Shown: in pieces, positions 1-8,005 of the stretch
How positions within the stretch are numbered: position 1 is the stretch's first letter
Layout: each line of letters opens with the position of its first letter
Origin: Acidobacteriota bacterium
GTDB taxonomy: Bacteria > Acidobacteriota > Polarisedimenticolia > J045
DNA length: 10,315 nucleotides
NCBI GenBank assembly: GCA_024276295.1
Contig: JAJRXN010000571.1
Location: forward strand, 1-10,315
Direction of reading: 5' to 3'
The notes under the pieces: model-generated
Seen by the model: the letters and a program-made list of their open reading frames with translations, nothing else
Told to the model about the DNA's origin: nothing
Database searches by the model: none
Position numbers and translations under genes: made by a program

Positions 1-99
1 GTACCAGGGGATGGCCCGCGCCGCGCTCCCGCCCTAGATTGCACGCGGGGCCCGCATATCGCAGGCCGGTACCGAAGAGGCAAGGGGAGGAATCCATAG

Positions 100-771
100 A
101 TGTCTCGAGCCACCTGTCGTTCGCTCCGGATCGTGGTAAGCCTCGCGCTGACCGCGGCGTTGGTCCTCGGCGTCCCGACCACGGCCGTGCTGGCCGCGGG
201 CGGGGTGGCCGGCGCCGTCGGTTTCACCGGCAAGATCCTCGACGAGCAGGGCTCGTCGATCTCCGGCGCCAAGGTCCACGCGATCCACCTGGACACGAAG
301 CAGATCTTCACGTCGGCGCCGTCGAGCGGGTCCGGCGAGTACGCCCTTCGCGGGCTGCCGCTGGGGTATTTCGATCTCGTCGTCGAGTCGTCGGCCGGCG
401 TGTTCCTCGCGAACCGCGTCGTCAACGCCCCGGCCGGAGAAACCGTCGAGATCTCGCTGCTGCTCGGCCCGCCGCGCCCGGAGGACACCGAGTGGTGGTC
501 GGCCGACCCGAACCGGCGCATCGCCGGGCTCGATCGGTCACCGGACGGCGTGGCTCGCATCGTCGAAGGCAAGCCGCCGAAGGCCGCGGCCATCGCCCGC
601 GGGGGAGCGAATCCCGGCATCGCGCCAGCGGCGACATCGAGTGGCTCGGGATTCTGGGCCGCCAACGCGCGCTGGCTCGTCCCGACGCTCGCGGTCGTCG
701 GCGCGGTGGGTCTGGCGGCGGTGCTGAGCGACGACGACGACGAGGACGTCCCGGCCAGCCCGTTCCAGTAG
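100..771 (+). CDS. Exported protein with carboxypeptidase-regulatory-like domain and C-terminal membrane segment
   Basis: Predicted 223-residue exported protein of unknown role. Residues 1 to about 32 form a signal peptide: a basic N-terminus (Arg3, Arg7, Arg10), a hydrophobic core and a VLA/A cleavage site. Residues about 38-125 look like one carboxypeptidase-regulatory-like beta-sandwich: a G-x-V-x-D-x-x-G-type start, the 'SGAKV' strand, then 'GEYALRGLPLGYFDLVVES'. Such domains usually act in surface adhesion or as accessory modules. Residues about 130-191 are Pro/Gly/Ala-rich and probably disordered. A single hydrophobic helix lies at about 192-209, followed by the acidic tail SDDDDEDVPASPFQ. 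The ATG is chosen because GGGGAGGA lies 8 bases upstream and the signal peptide starts there. It ends in TAG, 30 bases before a strong terminator, so it is the last gene of its transcript. The fold is a motif-level judgement; no specific function can be assigned. Confidence 0.85.
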   Translation: MSRATCRSLRIVVSLALTAALVLGVPTTAVLAAGGVAGAVGFTGKILDEQGSSISGAKVHAIHLDTKQIFTSAPSSGSGEYALRGLPLGYFDLVVESSAGVFLANRVVNAPAGETVEISLLLGPPRPEDTEWWSADPNRRIAGLDRSPDGVARIVEGKPPKAAAIARGGANPGIAPAATSSGSGFWAANARWLVPTLAVVGAVGLAAVLSDDDDEDVPASPFQ

Positions 772-800
772 AATCGGCTGGCGTCCCCCCCGGAAACGAC

Positions 801-832
801 GACCGGCCGCGCTTCCGCGCGGCCGGTCTTTT
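801..832 (+). terminator. Strong intrinsic terminator after the exported-protein gene
   Basis: A perfect 12-base-pair stem (801-812 with 817-828) with a TTCC loop is followed directly by TTTT at 829-832. It lies 30 bases after the + strand stop codon and just beyond the end of lon on the other strand. The U-tract is on the + strand only; in the - direction the hairpin is followed by GTCGTTTCC, so any role in ending lon transcripts would be weaker. Confidence 0.9.
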
Positions 833-853
833 CGTGGCGCCACGGCGCACCCT

Positions 854-3391
<2,538 letters not shown>

Positions 3392-3428
3392 GGTTTCCTC
3401 GGTGTTCCGGTGGCCATCACCCGAAAGC

Positions 3429-3457
3429 AGTCTGACACGCGACGGAATACGTGCCAA
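3429..3457 (-). promoter_or_regulatory. Candidate sigma70-type promoter of lon
   Basis: On the - strand a -35 TTGGCA (5 of 6 consensus bases, 3452-3457) is separated by 17 bases from CAGACT (3 of 6, 3429-3434). This would start transcription near 3422, about 30 bases before the lon ATG. The -35 overlaps the T-run of the putative terminator of the gene upstream. I saw no CIRCE element or clear heat-shock promoter. The -10 is poor, so confidence is moderate. Confidence 0.4.
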
Positions 3458-3489
3458 AAGGCCCGCTCCAGCCGCCTTCCGGCGGAGCG
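3456..3489 (-). terminator. Possible weak terminator after the EF-G-like gene
   Basis: On the - strand CCGCC/GGCGG pair around a 4-base GGAA loop (3472-3485). The stem extends by CGCT/AGCG across a 4-base bulge (3464-3489), and TTTT lies at 3456-3459. The stem is imperfect and four bases separate it from the U-run, so read-through into lon is possible. Confidence 0.35.
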
Positions 3490-3530
3490 ACGACCGCCCT
3501 GGTCGGAGTTAAGACGGCCCGGCGACCGCG

Positions 3531-4385
3531 TCAAGCGCGCTGGTGTGCCGTGTCCTTTTCCGGAACCGGGCTGTAGTCGAACGGCTCGAGGGAGAACGTC
3601 CCGCGACCCTGCGTCAGCGACCGGAGGTGCGTCGAGTAGCCGAACATCTCGGCCAGCGGAGCGAACCCGCGCACGAGGGCCAGATCGCCGTGCATCGAGG
3701 TCTCGCGGATCTCCGCGCGCCTCGAGCTGAGGTCCTTGACCACGGCGCCGAGGAACCCCTCCGGCGTGCGGACCTCGAGGCGCATGATCGGCTCGAGCAC
3801 CACCGAGCCGGCCTGCTCGAGCGCCTGGCGCAGCGCCATCGACAGGGCGGCGCTGATCGGGACGAGGGGGTCGGGCGCCTCGCCGACCTGCAGCTCGTCG
3901 AGGTGGATCCTGACGTCGACGACCGGGTAGCCCCAGGTGCCGGCCTGGCAGCCGCTGGCGAGGATCTCGGCGATCTCCTGGCGCATCGGACCGGGCCAGG
4001 CCGCCAGGGCCTGAGAGTCGGCCACCTCGATCGGGGGCAGCGAGCGGTCGCCGGGGGTCCGCGTGCGGGGCTCGACGCTCACCGCCGCACTGGCGGAGAC
4101 CAGGGACTCGCCGATCTTCTTCTCGAACCGGCCGCGGCCCGATCCCGGCCCGGCGACGGTCTCGCGATACGAGACCCTCGGCCGACCGAAGCGGGCCTGG
4201 ATCCGGAAGTCGCGCTCGAGCCGCTGGCGGACGACGTCGAGGTGCAGCTCGCCCATGCCCGAGAGCAGGAGCTGGCCGGTGTCGTCGTCCGTGTGACAGC
4301 GCAGGGTCGGGTCCTCGCGCTGGAGGCGATCGACGACCTCGATCAGCCGGTCGCGCTCGGCCGCCGTCCGGGCCTCGACCGCCAC
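3531..4385 (-). CDS. fusA: EF-G-family GTPase, C-terminal half (domains III-V), separated by an in-frame stop
   Basis: Continuation, in the same frame, of the EF-G-like gene after the TAG at 4398-4400. The first possible restart is a GTG at 4385, five codons after the stop (codon 408 of the joined gene), and no Shine-Dalgarno sequence precedes it. The 284 residues cover domain III (LSGMGELHLDVVRQRLERDF), domain IV (GRPRVSYRETV ... WGYPVVDVRIHL ... ISAALSMALRQALEQAG) and domain V (LEPIMRLEVRTPEGFLG ... EMFGYSTHLRSLTQGRGTF). These domains enter the ribosomal A site and drive translocation or ribosome recycling, but need the GTPase half. The start of domain IV is divergent: the usual QYGHV stretch is replaced. 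Coding quality shows no decay. Whether it is made by read-through, by reinitiation or not at all is unknown. Ends in TGA, 139 bases before lon. Confidence 0.8.
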   Translation of the reverse strand: MAVEARTAAERDRLIEVVDRLQREDPTLRCHTDDDTGQLLLSGMGELHLDVVRQRLERDFRIQARFGRPRVSYRETVAGPGSGRGRFEKKIGESLVSASAAVSVEPRTRTPGDRSLPPIEVADSQALAAWPGPMRQEIAEILASGCQAGTWGYPVVDVRIHLDELQVGEAPDPLVPISAALSMALRQALEQAGSVVLEPIMRLEVRTPEGFLGAVVKDLSSRRAEIRETSMHGDLALVRGFAPLAEMFGYSTHLRSLTQGRGTFSLEPFDYSPVPEKDTAHQRA

Positions 4386-4397
4386 GGAGACGACCGT

Positions 4398-4400
4398 CTA
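4398..4400 (-). other. In-frame amber codon at the domain II/III junction of the EF-G-like gene
   Basis: TAG is codon 403 of an otherwise open 692-codon frame. The codons on both sides stay in frame and match the family motif FPEPVISVA, so no indel is involved. A GAG (Glu) codon would become TAG by one base change. TAG is also the genuine stop of the exported-protein gene at 769-771, which argues against wholesale reassignment of TAG to an amino acid. Confidence 0.9.
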
Positions 4401-5606
4401 GGGAAACGTGATCGGCTCGAGCAGGATCGGGTGGTCCGGATCGCAGAGCGTGTCGCCGGTCCACACGTTCTTGAGGCCCTGGACCGCGAGGATGTCGCCG
4501 GTCTCGCACCCCGGCACCGGCGCCGTGCGATCGGCGAGCAGCCTCACGAGCTGGCGCAGCCGAAGCCGGACGCCGGTCCGCGGATTGAAGCACCGGTCCT
4601 CCCGGCCCAGCCGGCCGGAATAGACCCTCAGCCAGAAGAAGTCGGTGTTCGGCGAAGCGACGACCTTGAACACCAGCGCGCAGAACGGCTCGTCGCGGGC
4701 GGCGACGCGCTGGAGTTCCTCGCCGGTGTCGGGATGGTGCCCGCGGATCGGCGGACGGTCGCTCGGCGACGGCAGGAACGCGCACACGCCGTCGAGCACC
4801 GGATTGACGCCCAGGTCGCGCAGGGCCGCGCCGCAGAAGACCGGCACGAGCCGTCCGGCCAGCGTCGCCTCGCGGATCGCCCGCTCGAGTTCGTCGTCCC
4901 CGATCGACTCCTCGCCGAGAAACTTGTCGGCGAGCCACTCGACCTGCTCGGCGACTCCCTCGACGAGCTGCTCGCGGTGCAGCTCGACGGTGTCGGCCAG
5001 CGCGGAGGGGATCTCGCGCTCCTCGACCTGGCGGCCGTGCGTCGCCGGATCGAAGACGAGGACGCGCCGCCGGACCAGGTCGATCACGCCTTCCAGCCGG
5101 TCCTCGAGGCCCAGCGGGAGGTTCACGAAGAAGGCGTTCGCGCCGAGATCGTCACGGAGTTCGGCGATCACCCGCTCGTGGTCGGCGCCGACGCGGTCGA
5201 GCTTGTTGATGAACGCGATCCGCGGCACCTGGTAGCGATCGGCCTGGCGCCAGACGGTCTCGCTCTGCGGCTCGACGCCCTCGACGCCGGAGAAGACGAC
5301 GACCGCGCCGTCGAGGACGCGCAGACTCCGCTCGACCTCCGCGGTGAAGTCGACGTGTCCGGGAGTGTCGATCAGGTTGATCCGGTGGCCCTTCCACTCG
5401 AACGAGATCGCGGCGGCGGCGATGGTGATCCCCCGCTCCCGCTCGTCCGGGCGAAAGTCCATCACCGCTTCGCCGTCGTGGACCTCGCCGACCTTGTGCG
5501 TGATTCCGGCCAGGTTGAGAAAGCGCTCGGTGACCGTGGTCTTGCCGGCGTCGATGTGCGCGATGATGCCGATGTTGCGCAACTGGTTGAGTCCGTCGTC
5601 GGTCAT
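4398..5606 (-). CDS. fusA: EF-G-family GTPase, N-terminal half (G domain and domain II), ended by an in-frame TAG
   Basis: The ATG at 5606 opens a 402-codon reading frame holding the whole GTPase domain and domain II of a translational GTPase. G1 AHIDAGKT is at 16-23, G2 RGIT at 58-61, G3 DTPGH at 80-84 and G4 NKLD at 134-137. The VERSLRVLDGAVVVF and VEPQSETVWRQAD segments are typical of EF-G. GGTGAGG lies just before the ATG; an upstream in-frame ATG at 5726 would add 40 Arg/Pro-rich residues unlike the family. The frame stops at TAG where EF-G proteins read FPEPV (here FP-stop-TVVSVAVEA). Together with the downstream ORF the gene would encode 691 residues, a normal EF-G length. Features such as MDFRPDERERGITI, and the absence of rpsL, rpsG or tuf nearby, suggest a paralogue (spdEFG1/2 or EF-G II type) rather than the str-operon fusA; this is not settled. 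Confidence 0.88.
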   Translation of the reverse strand: MTDDGLNQLRNIGIIAHIDAGKTTVTERFLNLAGITHKVGEVHDGEAVMDFRPDERERGITIAAAAISFEWKGHRINLIDTPGHVDFTAEVERSLRVLDGAVVVFSGVEGVEPQSETVWRQADRYQVPRIAFINKLDRVGADHERVIAELRDDLGANAFFVNLPLGLEDRLEGVIDLVRRRVLVFDPATHGRQVEEREIPSALADTVELHREQLVEGVAEQVEWLADKFLGEESIGDDELERAIREATLAGRLVPVFCGAALRDLGVNPVLDGVCAFLPSPSDRPPIRGHHPDTGEELQRVAARDEPFCALVFKVVASPNTDFFWLRVYSGRLGREDRCFNPRTGVRLRLRQLVRLLADRTAPVPGCETGDILAVQGLKNVWTGDTLCDPDHPILLEPITFP

Positions 5607-5651
5607 CGCCTCACCCGGCCGGGATGTCGCCCGCTGGTCGCCGCGCGCTCC

Positions 5652-5686
5652 GACCGGCCACCGCGCCGGGCCCCGCGCGGTCGGTC
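5652..5686 (-). other. GC-rich hairpin in the 5' leader of the EF-G-like gene
   Basis: A 7-base-pair perfect stem (5660-5666 with 5675-5681) extends by five more pairs (5652-5656 with 5682-5686) across a 3-base bulge. It sits in the roughly 135-base leader between the candidate promoter and the ATG, ending about 45 bases before the start codon, with no U-run after it. It may be a regulatory leader structure, or chance in GC-rich DNA. It matches no riboswitch class I know. Confidence 0.35.
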
Positions 5687-5747
5687 TCGATGTGGCAGGA
5701 GTGCGCGACGGACGGTCCGCGGACAACCCGCATCCCGGAACCGCCCG

Positions 5748-5776
5748 AAGATAGCGGCGCGCTGCGGGGGCGTCAA
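5748..5776 (-). promoter_or_regulatory. Candidate sigma70-type promoter of the EF-G-like gene
   Basis: On the - strand TTGACG (5 of 6, 5771-5776), a 17-base spacer and TATCTT (4 of 6, 5748-5753) predict a start near 5741 and a leader of about 135 bases before the ATG at 5606. It begins directly after the terminator of the small-RNA gene upstream; the -35 overlaps the end of that terminator's T-rich tail. Confidence 0.65.
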
Positions 5777-5785
5777 AAGAAGCCC

Positions 5786-5822
5786 CAACAAAGAATCCCC
5801 CGCGGCGGGTCGCCGCGGGGGA
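5786..5822 (-). terminator. Strong intrinsic terminator of the small-RNA gene
   Basis: A perfect 12-base-pair GC-rich stem (5796-5807 with 5811-5822) closed by a 3-base loop is followed on the - strand by the U-rich tail ATTCTTTGTT. It ends no protein gene: the nearest upstream coding stop is at 6197. It therefore marks the 3' end of a separate short transcript. Confidence 0.85.
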
Positions 5823-5967
5823 CTGCCCCCTGAGGAGATACGGAGCGGAAGATTCGGGGCCGGTCCTGCAGGTCGTTCCCCACCCGTTGTTCGTCAGACC
5901 TGCCCGGTTTCCCGGACACCCGAGGCCACTGAGCCCCGGTCCTCAGGTCATGGCATGCTCATCAACG
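5786..5967 (-). ncRNA. Putative structured small RNA of about 180 nt, class unknown
   Basis: A near-consensus promoter (TTGACA, 17 bases, AATAAT) points to a start near 5967, and a strong terminator ends the unit near 5786. No plausible reading frame lies between. The transcript folds well by eye. CCUGAGGA (5947-5940) pairs perfectly with UCCUCAGG (5836-5829), extended by UGCC/GGCA across a small internal loop. CGGGGC (5938-5933) pairs with GCCCCG (5860-5855). GCAGGUC (5903-5897) pairs with GACCUGC (5874-5868). A short GNRA-type hairpin, GUCCGG-GAAA-CCGGGC, also forms. The 3' side between the first two stems leaves about 18 unpaired bases. The length and long closing stem recall 6S RNA, but the central bubble does not fit well. 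Signature sequences of SRP RNA, RNase P RNA, tmRNA and tRNA are absent. It could be a regulatory sRNA or a diverged housekeeping RNA. Confidence 0.55.
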
Positions 5968-5973
5968 CGGCTA

Positions 5974-6002
5974 ATTATTTAGCAAGGCTTACGGATTGTC
6001 AA
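5974..6002 (-). promoter_or_regulatory. Near-consensus sigma70 promoter of the small-RNA gene
   Basis: On the - strand a perfect -35 TTGACA (5997-6002), a 17-base spacer and AATAAT (5 of 6, 5974-5979) lie in a conspicuously AT-rich island of this GC-rich window. It is the best promoter in the window and has no protein start within 350 bases downstream. The 194 bases between it and the end of the gene upstream (6003-6196) hold nothing I can support. Confidence 0.8.
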
Positions 6003-6196
6003 GCCCCCCCGCCACGGCGTGAAGCGTGCACAGCGGGCCGGTCGGCTCCCTGGGACCGGGCGCGAACGTCCCGCAGGTGGATCTCGCGACGCAACCGATT
6101 CTCCCTGAAGCACTTTCGCATGAGGACAGCCCGGCTTCGCCCGCACGACGGGGTGTCCCGCCCCCCGCCAATCCACAGGCCATGCACAGGGGTGAT

Positions 6197-8005
6197 TCAG
6201 CGCCCTTCGGCGGGTCCGCGGGCCAGTCCGACGACCGCCATGCCCCAGCACTCGACCCGCCCCCGGGGCACGGGCCAGAGGCGCGCCTCCTCCTCGCCCC
6301 AGCCGGCGGCGGGAAGCTCGAGGCCGACCAGCCCCTCGGCCTGCCGGGCATCGACCCGGACCTCGGCGAGCACCCGGGCCCGCTCGTTGTAGACGAGCAC
6401 CATCCCCCGATCCACTACGTCCAGCGCCGCGGCCGTCGACGGCGCCACCCGGGCCAGCGTGTGGACGCAGCCCTCTCCCGCCGAAGCGATCGAGCAGACC
6501 GCCTCGAGGCCGAGAGCGTCGGCGAGATCGGGCGTCGCGACGCGGCTCTCGCCGAACCGACGCGGCTCGGGCGCGGAGGAGAGCAGCTCGCGATCGAGCC
6601 GGTCCACCCGGGGAGCGGGACCCGAGCGCGCGGCGAGGTGAAGGAACTCGTCGATCGTCCCGCGCATCCAGGACGGGGTGATCCCGGCCGGGCGGGCAGC
6701 CAGGCGCCACAGTTCGACCGGATCGAGCACGCCCCGCGCGCGGGGCAGCGCCCCGCCGGCATGCCAGGAGGATGCCGGTCCGGTCCGGCCGGCCACGTCG
6801 GCCCGCTCGAGCATCGACTCGGCGGGCAGTGCGAGGTCGCACGGAATGCCGTTGCCGACGGCGATCGTCAGGGCCGCCCGACCGAGGTGTTCCGTCATGA
6901 GGTCCCCGAGACCCGGCAGATCGACCCGCGGATCTCCTCCCTCGACGACGACGACGTCGCGCTGCGGATCCCGGCGGGCCAGCTCCGCCGCCAGTTCGAA
7001 CGAACCGACCCGCCGCAGCGGCGCGGTGCCGGCCTGTCCGGGGATCGCCGCCGCCGGCTCGGGGGCGTCTTCAGGGACGACCAGGCGCGCATCCCAGCCG
7101 GCCGCGAGCAGCAGCAGGGCCTTGACGGCATCGAGGGCGCCCGGCTGGCAGCCGATGCCCCGGCCGACGACGAGCAGCACACGGCGCGCCGCCGCGAGAA
7201 GGGCGACCGTCGCGGCGAGCTGTTCTTCGCGGAGCCGGCAGTTCGACGCCGCGAGCGCCGGGGAGACCCGCTCGAGGATCGCCTGCCAGGCGCCGGGGCA
7301 GGCGGCGGGCATGCGCGGCCCTTCGCGGGCCAGGGCCAGCGCCACCCAGGCGTCGGTCCCGGGACCAAGGGCCAGGTGCAGGCCGGCCCGACGGGCGGTG
7401 GCGCTCGCCCGCGGGTCGACCACGACCAGCGATGCACCGGCGGCGACGAGGTCCTGCACGTATCGGTCGGCGGGCGACGCCCCGCTCGCTGGATCGCAGC
7501 CCCAGGCGATCACGAGATCTGCGTGCTCGCCGCCTGCGGCCCGCTCCGGCGGTGCCGGCAGGCGTCGCGCCACCCGGCGGAACGCCTCGCCGAGAAAGGT
7601 CTCCGGCGGTGTCCGCCGGACGACGGTCGCCGACCCGAGCGCGGCGGCCAGGCGCAGGGGGATCGCCGCCGTCGCCGCGGGCCAGCGCCGCAGGTCGAGC
7701 CACAGCAGGTCCCGTTCGCCCTCGCGGACCGCCTTGAGGGCCGCACCGAGGATCCCCAGCGCCTCGTCCCAGCTCGCCGCGACGGTGCGCCTCCCCTGCC
7801 CCCCACCGGCGACCGACCGCGCCGGAGACTGTGGCGCCCGGCGCCGGACCGCCGCCGCGAACGCCGCCGCGCAGCGCGGGCAGACGGCGCGGCCGTCCCC
7901 GCCGCGGACCGCGATCGGCCGCCCGCGGGCGAGGAGCACCTCTGGACGGCAGCCCTCCCGGCACTGGTCGGCCGGGACGACGGGCCGGATGTCGACACCG
8001 CTCAT
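6197..8005 (-). CDS. Molybdopterin-oxidoreductase-family protein (formate dehydrogenase/FwdB-like), 602 aa
   Basis: Cytosolic protein (no signal peptide) with the fold signs of the bis-molybdopterin enzymes. The N-terminus carries Cys15-x3-Cys19 and Cys42-x2-Cys45, close to the usual [4Fe-4S] pattern C-x2-C-x3-C-x(n)-C-x-K/R-G. The expected first Cys is Ala12, and an extra Cys45 sits where Gly is usual. Then come SWDEAL (78-83), DLVIAWGCDP (163-172), VVVDPR (194-199) and GPGTDAW (214-220), the typical pterin-binding region, and near the C-terminus a degenerate 'VYNERARVLAEVRVDARQAEGLVGLELP' dinucleotide-binding segment. It is shorter than most formate dehydrogenases and nearer FwdB/FhcB or the non-catalytic domain of NuoG. 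I cannot identify a Mo/W ligand, so the substrate and even catalysis are uncertain. The ATG overlaps the kinase TGA as ATGA, implying coupled translation. An alternative ORF start at 8284 lies inside the kinase gene and is rejected. Confidence 0.8.
   Translation of the reverse strand: MSGVDIRPVVPADQCREGCRPEVLLARGRPIAVRGGDGRAVCPRCAAAFAAAVRRRAPQSPARSVAGGGQGRRTVAASWDEALGILGAALKAVREGERDLLWLDLRRWPAATAAIPLRLAAALGSATVVRRTPPETFLGEAFRRVARRLPAPPERAAGGEHADLVIAWGCDPASGASPADRYVQDLVAAGASLVVVDPRASATARRAGLHLALGPGTDAWVALALAREGPRMPAACPGAWQAILERVSPALAASNCRLREEQLAATVALLAAARRVLLVVGRGIGCQPGALDAVKALLLLAAGWDARLVVPEDAPEPAAAIPGQAGTAPLRRVGSFELAAELARRDPQRDVVVVEGGDPRVDLPGLGDLMTEHLGRAALTIAVGNGIPCDLALPAESMLERADVAGRTGPASSWHAGGALPRARGVLDPVELWRLAARPAGITPSWMRGTIDEFLHLAARSGPAPRVDRLDRELLSSAPEPRRFGESRVATPDLADALGLEAVCSIASAGEGCVHTLARVAPSTAAALDVVDRGMVLVYNERARVLAEVRVDARQAEGLVGLELPAAGWGEEEARLWPVPRGRVECWGMAVVGLARGPAEGR

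Noticed and set aside
3445..3465. Sigma54-like TTGGCACG upstream of lon
   Set aside because: The required GC-containing -12 element at the correct spacing is absent (CCGTC instead of TTGC), so it is better read as part of a sigma70 -35.
3513..3534. TTGACG at the stop codon of the EF-G-like gene as a lon promoter
   Set aside because: Its -10 at 16-17 bases is poor, and a candidate closer to lon is better placed.
5948..5962. Tiny leader ORF (ATG AGC ATG CCA TGA) at the 5' end of the small RNA
   Set aside because: Only four codons, no Shine-Dalgarno sequence, and the bases partly overlap the closing stem; likely chance.
5786..5967. Identification of the small RNA as 6S, SRP, RNase P or tmRNA
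   Set aside because: Length would suit 6S RNA, but the central bubble is on one side only; signature sequences of SRP, RNase P and tmRNA are not present. Left unassigned.
6168..6180. DnaA-box-like CAATCCACA
   Set aside because: Single imperfect site (7 of 9) with no cluster, AT-rich unwinding element or replication gene nearby.
5999..6351. Small - strand ORFs (62 and 120 codons) downstream of the molybdopterin gene
   Set aside because: Arg/Gly-rich translations, no ribosome-binding site, overlap with the real gene in another frame and with the small-RNA promoter; no recognisable protein.
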